Shown: in pieces, positions 35,003 to 44,149 of the stretch
Position numbering within the stretch: the first letter of the stretch is position 1
How the letters are laid out: each line of letters starts with the position of its first letter
Source: Ornithinibacillus halotolerans
Lineage (GTDB): Bacteria > Bacillota > Bacilli > Bacillales > Amphibacillaceae
Length of the DNA stretch: 64,000 nt
Assembly: GCF_014637405.1 (NCBI RefSeq)
Contig: NZ_BMEY01000010.1
Coordinates: 62,001-126,000 of the forward strand
Direction of reading: 5' to 3'
Made by a program: the position numbers and the translations under genes
Notes under the pieces: generated by a model
Seen by the model: the letters and a program-made list of their open reading frames with translations, nothing else
What the model was told of the DNA's origin: nothing
Database searches by the model: none

Positions 35003-35938
35003 TCAACTAAGGACTTCTAGCAAATCCCTTTTAAACGCCTCTCTATCTACCATCTCACAAACTTTCACATTAGGATCTTTTCCACTACGATTATTAATAT
35101 CAACCATACTATACCCTCGGGTAATTTCTCCCTTTGTTTCCACATCAACGTAATACATATTCGATTTGGTCATTATCTCCTCATTGGCAGCAATAGAAAC
35201 TAATAATGTGTCTGGATGAGTTGTCCCATTAATTTTATGTACTTCTCGGTTGAATTTTAGTACAACCCTGTTAATATCCATGAAAAACTTTGAGCGGTCA
35301 GTTTCTAAACTTTCAATGTCTAAATGATCTATATCCGCCATAACGGAGTACTCTGTACACATATCCCATCCAACCATCGTAATTGGGATTCCGGAATGAA
35401 GGACAATCTTTGCAGCCTCTGGGTCAACATAGAAATTGTATTCAGCAGATGCAGTAATATTTCCTAATGAGTTATTCGTTCCACCCATAATATAAACATG
35501 TGGGATTGCTTCTACAATTGTAGGGTCTTTTTTGATGGCCATTGCTATGTTAGTCAGTGGAGCAATAGCTAATAATTCTATTTCACCAGGATTTGCTTTT
35601 ACAGTTTCAATTATAAAATCAACAGCATGATTTTCTTCTGGACGTTGTACGGCTTTATCAAAGAATGAGTCCCCCATACCATCGCTTCCATGAACATCTT
35701 CCACTGTTACATGCCCTTTTTCGTTACCTAGAATTGGCCCTTCATACCCTTTATATACCGGCACATAATAATCTGGATTAAATACTTGAATCGTATATAG
35801 TGCATTTTCAACCTCTTGGTCAAAATCCACGTTCCCTCCAGTAATTGTGACACCTTCCACTTTAAAATGGTGTAGTGCAGTTAATATTGCAATCGTATCA
35901 TCACCAGCTGTGTCTGTATCAATAATAACTCTTCTCAT
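35003..35938 (-). CDS. Inosine/uridine-preferring nucleoside hydrolase (IunH family)
   Basis: 311 residues. The calcium-binding D-T-D-T-A-G-D-D motif starts at residue 7, and IALT-type LLAIAPLTNIAMAI, YIMGGTNN and EYNFYVDPEAA follow as in IunH/Rih enzymes. These hydrolyse ribonucleosides to base and ribose. The late His usually found in the active site may be that in THPDTLL. A GGGGGAAGG ribosome-binding site supports the ATG. It is a single gene, so it probably acts in salvage. Confidence 0.9.
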   Translation of the reverse strand: MRRVIIDTDTAGDDTIAILTALHHFKVEGVTITGGNVDFDQEVENALYTIQVFNPDYYVPVYKGYEGPILGNEKGHVTVEDVHGSDGMGDSFFDKAVQRPEENHAVDFIIETVKANPGEIELLAIAPLTNIAMAIKKDPTIVEAIPHVYIMGGTNNSLGNITASAEYNFYVDPEAAKIVLHSGIPITMVGWDMCTEYSVMADIDHLDIESLETDRSKFFMDINRVVLKFNREVHKINGTTHPDTLLVSIAANEEIMTKSNMYYVDVETKGEITRGYSMVDINNRSGKDPNVKVCEMVDREAFKRDLLEVLS

Positions 35939-36073
35939 TCTGCCTTCCCCCTATGTCTATTTTTCTAGATTCGTAAATTAATTTACTTGCATCATACCAC
36001 ATTTTTATCGGACATGAGCAGAAATTACAATCATTATAAAAAGCACAATTCCTAAGAAATGTGCTTTTACACC

Positions 36074-36613
36074 TTAATACTCTTCAGACATAGCCTCTTC
36101 TTTTGTACGGTGAACAGTTCCTCGTGGATGGTGTGGTGGTGCATAGATTGAATAGAGCTTTATTGGTTCATTACCAGTATTAATTAAGTTATGCCATGTA
36201 CCAGCTGGAACCATAATAGCGGAATCTTCTTTTACTTTTCTTTCGATACTTAAATTATTTTGGTTTCGGCCCATTCGAACAATTCCTTTTCCTTCTTCAA
36301 TACGTAAAAATTGATCTGTATCAGGATGAACTTCAAGACCAATATCTCCACCTACTGGAATACTCATCACAGTCACTTGAAGATGTTCTCCAGTCCATAA
36401 AGCTGTACGATAATTATTATTTTGCTCACTTGCTGCTTCAATATCTACAACAAACGGATTTGGACCATAATCTCTTAATGGAACTCTTGCCTTCATCTTT
36501 TCAATTTGTTGAATCCCCCATCTTTCATCTGATGGATTCATATAACCAGGATTTGGGTATTGTGGAACATAATATGGAACTGGATGCGGATAGACATATG
36601 GAATATAATACAT
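36074..36613 (-). CDS. Cupin-domain protein with Tyr/Pro-rich N terminus
   Basis: About 179 residues. The N terminus (YYIPYVYPHPVPYYVPQYPNP) is rich in Tyr and Pro, as in spore-coat-like proteins. The cupin (about 60-165) has EVHPDTDQFLRIEEG and PAGTWHNLINTG, which supply His/Glu metal ligands. The ATG at 36613 with GAAAGGATG is preferred over the longer frame from 36631. It is divergent from the second catalase. A coat or oxidative-stress role is suggested only by composition and place. Confidence 0.8.
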   Translation of the reverse strand: MYYIPYVYPHPVPYYVPQYPNPGYMNPSDERWGIQQIEKMKARVPLRDYGPNPFVVDIEAASEQNNNYRTALWTGEHLQVTVMSIPVGGDIGLEVHPDTDQFLRIEEGKGIVRMGRNQNNLSIERKVKEDSAIMVPAGTWHNLINTGNEPIKLYSIYAPPHHPRGTVHRTKEEAMSEEY

Positions 36614-36782
36614 AATTTTACATCCTTTCATAGAATTTCTAAATTATTCTATGCAAATGAATGGGTAAGTGTACTTATGAATGGATTTAACGGCATCAAT
36701 TCATAGTTGAGTCAGTACCTATAAGCAATAATTAGAAGAAAAGGTAAAATAACGACGAGAAAATCATTCACACTAGGCATAA

Positions 36783-36806
36783 GTTTAAAAATACTACATA
36801 GGAATA
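36783..36806 (+). promoter_or_regulatory. Possible SigB-type promoter before the large catalase
   Basis: GTTTAA (36783-36788), a 12-bp spacer and GGAATA (36801-36806) resemble the general-stress SigB consensus GTTTAA / GGGTAT. Bacillus subtilis katE is SigB-controlled, which fits. The -10 element is imperfect. Confidence 0.45.
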
Positions 36807-36847
36807 TAAAAGATTACAAATCTTTATATATTAGGATGGGTGATTAC

Positions 36848-38908
36848 ATGGATAAAAAATCAGAAAGAAATCAACAACTGCCTGTTAACCAGGATGCAAA
36901 ACAGGAACAACTCGATCAGTATCGAATTCAAAATACTGGTAACCCAATGACAACTAATCAAAAGCGGAAAATAGCTAATGATTCAGAAACATTAAAAGCA
37001 GGAGAACGTGGTCCTTCCCTACACGAGGACTGGCATTATTTTGAGAAAATGTCACACTTCGTACAGGAAGAGGAACCAGAAAGAGTCGTACATGCAAGGG
37101 GTTATAGTGCTCACGGTGAGTTTGAATGTTATCAATCTATGAGACATGTAACGAAAGCAGGCTTTTTACAAGAACCAGGTATAAAGACTCCTATAACTTG
37201 TCGTTTTTCTACTGTTCAAGGACCAAGAGGATCATATGATACTGCTAGAGATTTACGTTGTAAAGGGGTTAAATTTTATACAGAGGAAGGAAATTACGAC
37301 CTAACAACCATCGCTATGCCGGTACTCATTAACCAAGATCCGATGAAGTTCCCTGATGTTATTCATGCTTACCAAGCAAAAGATGATGATGATATCCCGA
37401 CTGCAACAGGGGCTCATGACTACTTTTGGGATTATGTAGCTAATAATCCAGAGTCACTTCATATGGTAACTTGGATTATGTCTGACCGGGGTATTCTAAG
37501 AAGTTATCGCATGATGGAATCATGGTCCATTAACACGTATTTATTTGTCAACGAAGAAGGAGTAGCTACCTTTGTTCGATTTGTTTGGAAACCAGTTCTT
37601 GGCGTTCATTCCCTCCTGCAAGATGAAGCTATTAAACTAGGAGGAATTGACCCTGATTTCCATAGAAAGGATTTACGAGAAGCAATCGACAAAGGATTTT
37701 ATCCTGAATATGAATTAGGTGTTCAATTAATTCCACTTGAGGATGAATTTAAATTTGATTTCGATATTCTTGATCCTGCGAAGTTTTGGCCAGAAGAGCT
37801 TGTCCCCGTTCAAATCATTGGGAAGTTAACGTTAAATAGAAATATCGATAATTATCATACTGAATCCGAACAAGTAGCATTTAACCCAGCCAATGTCGTG
37901 CCAGGTATTGATTTTTCTAATGACCCGGTGTTGCAAGGTAGACTAATTGCATATCATATGGCCCAAACACACCGGATTGGACCAAACTTCCAGGAACTTC
38001 CAATCAATAAACCAATCTGCCCATTCCACAACAACCAAAGACGTGGGCCAATGAGATATCGTATTGATGTTGACCAGGTATCTTATCATAAGAACTCTCT
38101 AGCAAATAACACACCGCACACAACACCACCTGAGGAAGGTGGATATGAGCATTATCCGAAAAAAGTAGAAGGACACGTAGTACGAGGGCGAAGTGAATCC
38201 TTCAATGATTTCTTCTCTCAAGTTAGAATATTTTGGAATAGTTTAACACCAGTTGAGAAACAGCATACTATCGAAGGATTTAGCTACCAACTAGGTAAAG
38301 TTAAAAGCGAATCTGTTCGCCAGCAAAATGTTGATCTATTAGTAAATGTAGATAAGGAATTAGCAACAATCGTTGCCGAAAATATTGGCGTTAACCCTCC
38401 AAGCGGTACAAATGTACCAGTTGAAACGAGATATCCATCTCTCAGCCAAGCTAATACACCTAAATATGCAGCAACACAGAGAGTAGGCGTACTAATTGGA
38501 GATGGTTTTAACTCCCAAGAGGTTAGTGGGGTTCTAAATCAACTAAAACAAAATGGGGTATTTATAAGAATTATTAGTAATAAACTAGGTATGGTAACAG
38601 GATCAGACGGTTCACAACTTAAAGTAGACCAAACCTTTATTACTTCAAGTCCATATCTTGTGGATGCTATTTACGTTGTTGGAGGAACTGCGAGAAATCA
38701 AGCGATGTTTAATAAAGATGTTACTCGTTTCCTTCATAAAGCATATGAGCAATATAAACCTATTGGTATTGCTTCAACTGGACAGTCTTATTTACAACCG
38801 GCAGAACAGAATAATTTAGCTGGGGTTATATTTGCAGCTAATAATCCGAACTTTGGAGAAGACTTTGTTTCAGCTATCTGTAAGCAACGTTTTTGGGATA
38901 GAAGATAA
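36848..38908 (+). CDS. katE: Large-subunit (HPII/KatE-type) catalase with altered active site
   Basis: About 686 residues: a catalase core, then a C-terminal DJ-1/PfpI-like domain (about 560-685) as in HPII. The distal His in RVVHARG (residue 86 counted from the upstream ATG at 36836) and the proximal Tyr373 are present. The stretch that should read D-L-V-G-N-N-T-P reads D-L-T-T-I-A-M-P, so the distal Asn is missing. R-L-F-S-Y-x-D-T-Q is R-L-I-A-Y-H-M-A-Q, and D-P-R-G-F is D-L-R-C-K. Activity is therefore doubtful. The ATG at 36848 has the better-spaced GGATGGGTG. Confidence 0.85.
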   Translation: MDKKSERNQQLPVNQDAKQEQLDQYRIQNTGNPMTTNQKRKIANDSETLKAGERGPSLHEDWHYFEKMSHFVQEEEPERVVHARGYSAHGEFECYQSMRHVTKAGFLQEPGIKTPITCRFSTVQGPRGSYDTARDLRCKGVKFYTEEGNYDLTTIAMPVLINQDPMKFPDVIHAYQAKDDDDIPTATGAHDYFWDYVANNPESLHMVTWIMSDRGILRSYRMMESWSINTYLFVNEEGVATFVRFVWKPVLGVHSLLQDEAIKLGGIDPDFHRKDLREAIDKGFYPEYELGVQLIPLEDEFKFDFDILDPAKFWPEELVPVQIIGKLTLNRNIDNYHTESEQVAFNPANVVPGIDFSNDPVLQGRLIAYHMAQTHRIGPNFQELPINKPICPFHNNQRRGPMRYRIDVDQVSYHKNSLANNTPHTTPPEEGGYEHYPKKVEGHVVRGRSESFNDFFSQVRIFWNSLTPVEKQHTIEGFSYQLGKVKSESVRQQNVDLLVNVDKELATIVAENIGVNPPSGTNVPVETRYPSLSQANTPKYAATQRVGVLIGDGFNSQEVSGVLNQLKQNGVFIRIISNKLGMVTGSDGSQLKVDQTFITSSPYLVDAIYVVGGTARNQAMFNKDVTRFLHKAYEQYKPIGIASTGQSYLQPAEQNNLAGVIFAANNPNFGEDFVSAICKQRFWDRR

Positions 38909-38942
38909 AGATAGAAGAATTGTATTGTGGGTAAAATAACAA

Positions 38943-38976
38943 AGAGTCCTTTACGATACCGTTAAAGGACTTTTTG
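38943..38976 (+). terminator. Intrinsic terminator after the large catalase
   Basis: AGTCCTTTA pairs with TAAAGGACT around CGATACCGT and is followed by TTTTTGTT. Confidence 0.88.
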
Positions 38977-38984
38977 TTGGTATT

Positions 38985-39440
38985 TCATCTTTTGTTTCTT
39001 ATGAAATCATTTATTCGAAAACCATAATATCTTAGTAATTCAGCATCAAATTGATGTAAGAAATCATCTACAGCATCTTCAATCATCTCTAATGTTAGTA
39101 ACTCATCTGACTTATACAATTGCCAAATAGAAAATAAAGACCATTGGTTTTTCGTGTTCTTCATGAAAGCTAATAAAGGACCTTCTCTTTCATCATGCTC
39201 CATGGTGTAGTAATAATAATTCTCTCCACGGTTCCATTTATGTAAGGAGATTGCAAATTCCAGTAAAGCCAGTGATGGCTCTAAGAAATAAATTCTATTA
39301 TTTATTATAACTTCTAATCTACCTTGTATATCAATTAAAAGTTTACCATTTCGCTGTTTTATTAGTTTTTGCTCAATCTTATTATGATGATCAAAAGCAA
39401 ATTGAAAATTTAACAAAGTTATTCCTCTCCATATAGACAT
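38985..39440 (-). CDS. Unrecognised 151-residue protein
   Basis: I do not recognise the family. It is acidic toward the C terminus, with many aromatic residues (RGENYYYYTMEH), no signal peptide and no membrane segment. LLEFAISLHKW and MIEDAVDDFLHQFDAELL look helical. It starts 3 bases after the upstream gene stops, so the two are coupled. The size, isolation and clustering with other orphan genes are like those of immunity or antitoxin proteins, but no toxin gene is nearby. Confidence 0.7.
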   Translation of the reverse strand: MSIWRGITLLNFQFAFDHHNKIEQKLIKQRNGKLLIDIQGRLEVIINNRIYFLEPSLALLEFAISLHKWNRGENYYYYTMEHDEREGPLLAFMKNTKNQWSLFSIWQLYKSDELLTLEMIEDAVDDFLHQFDAELLRYYGFRINDFIRNKR

Positions 39441-39443
39441 CCA

Positions 39444-39899
39444 TTAATTTTCTGGTTTTTCATTTAAAACCCATGGAACAGTCGTCTCAAAAGCCAATTG
39501 TAATACAGGTTTTGGAAAATTTTGTTGTACAAGAGTGATATCCTTTTCAAAACCTAATGTAAAATTTCCAACTTTAATTGAATTAGAGTCATTCCATTCC
39601 GAATCTGTGCAATACTCTCCGCTCACTAGCTTACCGACTAGATGGTAATGTCCGATATAAAGACGAGCACCCTCTTCACTTTCGCCAAACTCAGAAAGAT
39701 GGATTGGTTTATGTAAGTTAATCCCTAATCTAGTCAATTTCTCTATAATGTTTGGATTGAGTAATTTTACTGCTTCCATATAATTAAGGCAATATATACA
39801 GTTACAGTAGTCATTATAATAATGATAAAATTCTTTTGTTTTATGTAAATCAATCTCTAAACGCCATTTCATAAATTCAATTTGCTGCAAATTGCTCAC
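39444..39899 (-). CDS. Unrecognised 151-residue protein with a Cys cluster
   Basis: No family recognised. HYYNDYCNCIYCLNYMEA (about 26-43) contains C-x-C-x2-C, which could bind zinc or a cluster. The rest has an alternating strand pattern (ARLYIGHYHLVGKLVSG, VLQLAFETTVPWVL). No signal or membrane segment is present. It is coupled to the next gene downstream and has 30 bases to the gene upstream. Confidence 0.7.
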   Translation of the reverse strand: MSNLQQIEFMKWRLEIDLHKTKEFYHYYNDYCNCIYCLNYMEAVKLLNPNIIEKLTRLGINLHKPIHLSEFGESEEGARLYIGHYHLVGKLVSGEYCTDSEWNDSNSIKVGNFTLGFEKDITLVQQNFPKPVLQLAFETTVPWVLNEKPEN

Positions 39900-39929
39900 C
39901 CTTGCTGATAATGATTCAACATAAAAGAA

Positions 39930-40529
39930 CTAATCTATCCAATAAAAAATTGCATCCAAAATTAAATACTGTCTAGGTTCACGATAAATTGTTGGTATCT
40001 GAGCCGGAAAAGGTAAACGTTCATTCAACACTTCTGGTTTAAGCAATTCATAATTATACTCTTCTAATGCTTGTCGTAGCTTCCTAGCAATTTCTCTATA
40101 TTTATCAGGTAAATGCTCTAATCGATAACCACCAAGAAGTGAACCATATGCACCACCAATTTCTTCTTTTGTTTCTACTCGAATCGTCTTATATCGATCA
40201 TCCTCTCCCATTATTGCGACTGGAGCAAGACGACTAATATCAATAATTATTCCTTCTATTTCTAACTCTTGAATACCTTTTATCTCTTTTGTAACTTCGA
40301 CATCTTCTTTTTGGTAACAAAAGAATTCCACAAATGAAGCATATCCACTCCCAAAATGATTCCATTCCGCTTCACACACAATATTAGGTATTCTGTTTAT
40401 ACGATAAAATAACCGTCTTATATGAGCTTCTATTTCTTGGTCATTATTTGTATCATAAGGAAATTCTGTTCCAACTACCTTTCCTTCGATCATTGCTTTC
40501 AGTTGTTCATTAGAAAACATGATAGACAC
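39930..40529 (-). CDS. Unrecognised 199-residue cytosolic protein
   Basis: No family recognised. It is acidic, without Cys-rich or membrane segments. The N terminus MFSNEQLKAMIEG and central ELEIEGIIIDISRLAPVAIMGEDDRYKTIRVE suggest a mixed alpha/beta protein. It heads the three-gene orphan group and follows the PaiB gene by 14 bases. The start has only a modest ribosome-binding site (GAGGTG). Confidence 0.7.
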   Translation of the reverse strand: MSIMFSNEQLKAMIEGKVVGTEFPYDTNNDQEIEAHIRRLFYRINRIPNIVCEAEWNHFGSGYASFVEFFCYQKEDVEVTKEIKGIQELEIEGIIIDISRLAPVAIMGEDDRYKTIRVETKEEIGGAYGSLLGGYRLEHLPDKYREIARKLRQALEEYNYELLKPEVLNERLPFPAQIPTIYREPRQYLILDAIFYWID

Positions 40530-40543
40530 CTCACTAACAATAC

Positions 40544-41161
40544 TCAGCCTTTATCAAATACTCTTCTCTTCTTCATTAGTTCTGCTACTTGTTGAGAACT
40601 CGGATTATGTTCCTGTTTTAGTTTTTCAATAATACTATTATAATCTGTCTTATTCCGATTCTGACTTAGCTTATATGCAGCCTGTATTTCTTCTACTTTA
40701 ATCTTAAATCCAACAATCCCTTTTATTTGCCTTTTCGATTGAGAAGATAGGTTTTCCCATAATGCGGCATTTTCTCGATGGTTTTCGTACTTTTTTAATA
40801 AAAGTTTAAGATCTTCTTCTAGCTCTTGTTCATTCATTAAGCTAGCTTTTCCATATATATGGACAGATTGATAATTCCAAGTTGGTACATTTTCATGGCT
40901 ATACCAGGTCGATGAAACATAAGCGTGTGGTCCCTGGTATATAACAAGAACATTTTCATTCAATGTCTTCCATTGTGGGTTGGCATAAGCGAAATGTCCT
41001 GTTATATAATAGTCATCTCCTTGTTTATGTAACTCCAAAGGCAGATGAGTAGCAATAGGTTTCCCTTGTTCAGTTGTAACAATAGTACCAAAAGAATTCA
41101 TTTCAATAAATTCTATTACTTCATCAACATCTGTAACTTTAAAGTGTTTCGGAATATACAT
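40544..41161 (-). CDS. paiB: PaiB-family FMN-binding protein / negative transcriptional regulator
   Basis: 205 residues. M-Y-I-P-K-H-F start, IATHLPLELH, GHFAYANPQWK, VIYQGPHAYVSSTWY and VPTWNYQSVHIYGKA are the PaiB signature; the fold is an FMN-binding split barrel. In Bacillus subtilis PaiB represses sporulation and protease genes together with PaiA. No paiA is adjacent. It is followed by the orphan trio. Confidence 0.9.
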   Translation of the reverse strand: MYIPKHFKVTDVDEVIEFIEMNSFGTIVTTEQGKPIATHLPLELHKQGDDYYITGHFAYANPQWKTLNENVLVIYQGPHAYVSSTWYSHENVPTWNYQSVHIYGKASLMNEQELEEDLKLLLKKYENHRENAALWENLSSQSKRQIKGIVGFKIKVEEIQAAYKLSQNRNKTDYNSIIEKLKQEHNPSSQQVAELMKKRRVFDKG

Positions 41162-41197
41162 GAAACCTCTCCTTTATAATAAACAAAGATTAGTATA

Positions 41198-41866
41198 TTA
41201 GGATTTATTTAATTGTTGAATAATTAACGGTATCTCATTTAAATCCTCAATTATATAATCTGTATCAACTTTTTTCCATTGAATATCTCTTCTCCAAATC
41301 GTCCACATTCCAGCATCCTTTGCACCTTTCATATCATTGATAGGGTGGTCTCCTACGAACATAACCTCATTAGGTAAAACTTGTAATTGAAGTAGTGCTC
41401 TATGGAAGATATCAGGATTAGGTTTCTTAATGCCTTCCCATTCTGAAATTAGAATCGTATGAAAATATCCTTGTATTCCTAATGCACGTATATTGTCCAT
41501 TTGAAACTGCCCAAAACCATTTGTAATCATTCCTAATTGAATAGAATGATTTTTTAAACACTCCAAAGTCCTTCTAAGATTAGAAAACGGAATACAGCTA
41601 TGGTGAAATTCGGTAATGTAATCTTGTAACAAAGTTTCCCAAGATAAATCAGTAACATTAAATTCTTCCAATAATTGCTGATACACCTTATCCTTCCACA
41701 CATAACCACGACAATCTAATTCTATAAATCTGGCAATATATTTTTCCCTCGGTATTTCCGTTAACCAATTAGAAAACCGATCATATTGACCTTCTACAAA
41801 TTTTAATAATGATGCATCTCTATTTAATAACGTACCATCCAAATCGAAGAGAACTGCTTTTATCAT
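41198..41866 (-). CDS. HAD-superfamily hydrolase (subfamily IA)
   Basis: About 222 residues. V-L-F-D-L-D-G-T-L-L is motif I, MITNGFG motif II, KKPNPDIF motif III and FVGDHPINDMKGA motif IV. A helical cap lies at about 20-85. Such enzymes dephosphorylate small metabolites. The ATG at 41866 is preferred to 41878 by family start and spacing. It lies 18 bases behind the HIT-like gene in a row of small metabolic genes. Confidence 0.88.
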   Translation of the reverse strand: MIKAVLFDLDGTLLNRDASLLKFVEGQYDRFSNWLTEIPREKYIARFIELDCRGYVWKDKVYQQLLEEFNVTDLSWETLLQDYITEFHHSCIPFSNLRRTLECLKNHSIQLGMITNGFGQFQMDNIRALGIQGYFHTILISEWEGIKKPNPDIFHRALLQLQVLPNEVMFVGDHPINDMKGAKDAGMWTIWRRDIQWKKVDTDYIIEDLNEIPLIIQQLNKS

Positions 41867-41884
41867 TTTTATACACATCCATCT

Positions 41885-42367
41885 TTAATTCAATTCTTCT
41901 ACTAATGCTTCAATCGCCTGCATTACTTCTTTTCTATTCTCCTCGGAATTCATCTCATTCCTTGCATGGAGCAGTACAGGCCGAACGGATTCTACCGACC
42001 TACCAAACTCGTACATCCACTCATATCTTGGAACCATCCAAGTATGAAAATGATGGGTAGTATCCTCATTATAAAAATAATAGACATAATCAATTCCTAA
42101 GACTTTTCGTTGCACTTTTCTAATCTTGGTCAAGATTCGGATGTAATCCAACTGTTCTTCTTCGGTTAACTCATCAAAGCATGTTATATGACGCTTGGAT
42201 GCTAGAATCACAAGTCCTTTTATTGGATAGGCAACATCTTGGTGAGCATGAAAGTATTCTGTTTCTACTATCACACCACCATCAGGCTCAATCACACCAC
42301 TTGTTAACGCACAGCTTAAACACTCAATCTCTACTGTTCTTCCATTTGAAAGTGTTATTGTCCTCAT
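41885..42367 (-). CDS. HIT-like nucleotide hydrolase/transferase family protein
   Basis: 160 residues. T-H-H-F-H-T-W-M-V-P (about 109-118) is a HIT-like His-x-His motif and C-L-S-C near residue 16 may bind zinc. YPIKGLVILASKRHITCFDELTEEE is also typical of HIT proteins. They hydrolyse dinucleoside polyphosphates or nucleoside phosphoramidates. It lies between Nudix and HAD genes, which fits nucleotide clean-up. Confidence 0.78.
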   Translation of the reverse strand: MRTITLSNGRTVEIECLSCALTSGVIEPDGGVIVETEYFHAHQDVAYPIKGLVILASKRHITCFDELTEEEQLDYIRILTKIRKVQRKVLGIDYVYYFYNEDTTHHFHTWMVPRYEWMYEFGRSVESVRPVLLHARNEMNSEENRKEVMQAIEALVEELN

Positions 42368-42382
42368 TAAATTTCCTCTCCT

Positions 42383-42823
42383 CTACCGTGCAGAATGTAT
42401 CCCTTCTTTTATTGCCCAAATATGATGTTCATGAGTGAAAAGCTCCTCTACCTTTTCTATCCTTACCCATTCTTTTATTTGGCCTTCTTCCAATGGATTC
42501 TGTGTTTTTTCCAACAATTCAACCCTATAGAAATAACCATTACTTAATAAGGGATCTCCTTTTAGAGACAGAAAATAACAACTTGCATTTCCGATAAATG
42601 ATTTTATATCAATTGAGTATCCTGTTTCTTCAAGCATCTCCCTTCTTAGACAAATTTCATTACTTTCATCATGTTCCACACCACCACCTGGCAAAAAATA
42701 ACCACCATTAGGGGTACGTACTGCTAATACTTTTTCTTTCCCATTATTAAATGTAACTCCATAAATTCCTTTCCTCATCGTGTAATCAACATTTTTCTCT
42801 TTCGTTCCAAAAACAGCAGTCAT
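42383..42823 (-). CDS. Nudix hydrolase
   Basis: 146 residues. The Nudix box G-G-V-E-H-D-E-S-N-E-I-C-L-R-R-E-M-L-E-E-T-G (about 47-69) is complete. It overlaps the second Nudix gene by 4 bases (ATGA). The substrate is not evident. Confidence 0.88.
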   Translation of the reverse strand: MTAVFGTKEKNVDYTMRKGIYGVTFNNGKEKVLAVRTPNGGYFLPGGGVEHDESNEICLRREMLEETGYSIDIKSFIGNASCYFLSLKGDPLLSNGYFYRVELLEKTQNPLEEGQIKEWVRIEKVEELFTHEHHIWAIKEGIHSAR

Positions 42824-43308
42824 TTTTTCACTTTCCAGTCTTTGTAATAAATTATATCAATTCCTAGTTCGTTATTTTTCATCCAGTCAAATGCCTTTAG
42901 CACTAATGGCGAGGCATTATCTAATGACACATCTTGCTCAGTCACCCAAACAGCCCCGAGGGAATCTTGTCCTTCAAACTGTTCTGGAGCACTTATCTTT
43001 CCACCTATTCGATTCACTAGATAATAGACTGCAATATGGTGAACATCCGTGAATTCCTTCCACTCCCAAGGTAGCTGAAAATCAATTACACCAATATTTT
43101 CTACAATTTCAATATCAATCCCCGTTTCTTCCTTAAACTCCCTTTGCATAGCTTTAGTCAAACTCTCTCCCTCTTCTAGACTTCCACCAGGGAGGTCATA
43201 ACGCTTCTTATAAGGACCACCATTTTTATTAATAACGAGCAGTTTATTATTTTCTATGTAAATTCCATATACGCCAAAGGCTCTGTGATATTTCCTAGTT
43301 TTTTGCAT
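42820..43308 (-). CDS. Nudix hydrolase
   Basis: About 162 residues. The Nudix box GGSLEEGESLTKAMQREFKEETG is complete. The frame extends to 43329, but the ATG at 43308 follows AAAGGAGAT. It is the first of two coupled Nudix genes of different sequence. It likely removes oxidised or excess nucleotides; the substrate is unknown. Confidence 0.88.
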   Translation of the reverse strand: MQKTRKYHRAFGVYGIYIENNKLLVINKNGGPYKKRYDLPGGSLEEGESLTKAMQREFKEETGIDIEIVENIGVIDFQLPWEWKEFTDVHHIAVYYLVNRIGGKISAPEQFEGQDSLGAVWVTEQDVSLDNASPLVLKAFDWMKNNELGIDIIYYKDWKVKK

Positions 43309-43413
43309 ACTTATCTCCTTTACATCCATTTAGTTATTTACCATTATAAATTATTTAAAATTTAAAAGTAGACTTATATTTCCGAAAAATATAGAATGAG
43401 AATTAACGTATGC

Positions 43414-43449
43414 AAAAAAACACCTTACACTATAGCAAGGTGTTTTTTA
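43414..43449 (-). terminator. Terminator after ykkD
   Basis: AAAACACCTT pairs with AAGGTGTTTT around ACACTATAGC, with A and T runs outside. Confidence 0.88.
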
Positions 43450-43464
43450 TAAGTTTTAAGATAA

Positions 43465-43779
43465 TTAGGAAACAAGTTTTAAGCCTACAGCTGAACATAA
43501 AACAATTGCGATAAAAACCATCCGCTTCCAATCTTTTGATTCCCCATAAAATATCATTCCGACAAGTGCACCACCAACAACACCAATCCCAGTCCAGATA
43601 GCATAAGCTGTGCCCATTGGAATAAATTCCATAGAATAACTCAACAATGCAAGACTTAAGCCAAACCCTAGAATCAAATAAACTACCGTTTGCCAGTTTC
43701 TTTTAACAGACAACTGATTAATCATGGCTACTCCAAATGTCTCTAATAAACCTGCTAATATTAACGTAACCCAAGCCAT
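43465..43779 (-). CDS. ykkD: SMR-family guanidinium exporter subunit YkkD
   Basis: 104 residues, four helices. W-V-T-L-I-L-A-G-L-L-E-T-F-G starts helix 1 with the conserved Glu (about residue 13). PMGTAYAIWTGIG is the helix 3 signature. It pairs with YkkC to form a heterodimeric proton-coupled exporter. Its start overlaps the ykkC stop by one base. The guanidine riboswitch upstream indicates the substrate. Confidence 0.92.
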   Translation of the reverse strand: MAWVTLILAGLLETFGVAMINQLSVKRNWQTVVYLILGFGLSLALLSYSMEFIPMGTAYAIWTGIGVVGGALVGMIFYGESKDWKRMVFIAIVLCSAVGLKLVS

Positions 43780-44120
43780 CAGGATTCAGCCCCTTTCTTA
43801 TTACCTTCATCTGTCACCAACTTTAAACCAATTACCCCAACTAACAGCGTAAAAATGAGTATTATTTTAATCCAACGAAATGGCTCATCAAAAAATAGTA
43901 TTTCAGAAATTACTGTTCCTGCAGTACCTAACCCAACAAAGACAGCATAAGCTGTTCCAGCTGGTAGCACTTGTGCTGCTGTAATCATTAAATAATTACT
44001 TATAATTATTAAAACCGCCGTAGCAGTCCAAGTCCAAGCATTATAGGAATGAGCCAAACCAATTACCCAAAACACTTCTAGTACAGCTGCAATAAATAAT
44101 TGAATCCAATATCGATTCAT
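43779..44120 (-). CDS. ykkC: SMR-family guanidinium exporter subunit YkkC
   Basis: 113 residues with four helices: W-I-Q-L-F-I-A-A-V-L-E-V-F-W holds the essential Glu, and PAGTAYAVFVGLG the helix 3 motif. A short charged tail follows. A GGAGGTG ribosome-binding site precedes the ATG. It is the first gene behind the guanidine-I riboswitch. Confidence 0.93.
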   Translation of the reverse strand: MNRYWIQLFIAAVLEVFWVIGLAHSYNAWTWTATAVLIIISNYLMITAAQVLPAGTAYAVFVGLGTAGTVISEILFFDEPFRWIKIILIFTLLVGVIGLKLVTDEGNKKGAES

Positions 44121-44149
44121 AAAAACACCTCCACTTTTAATAACAAAAA

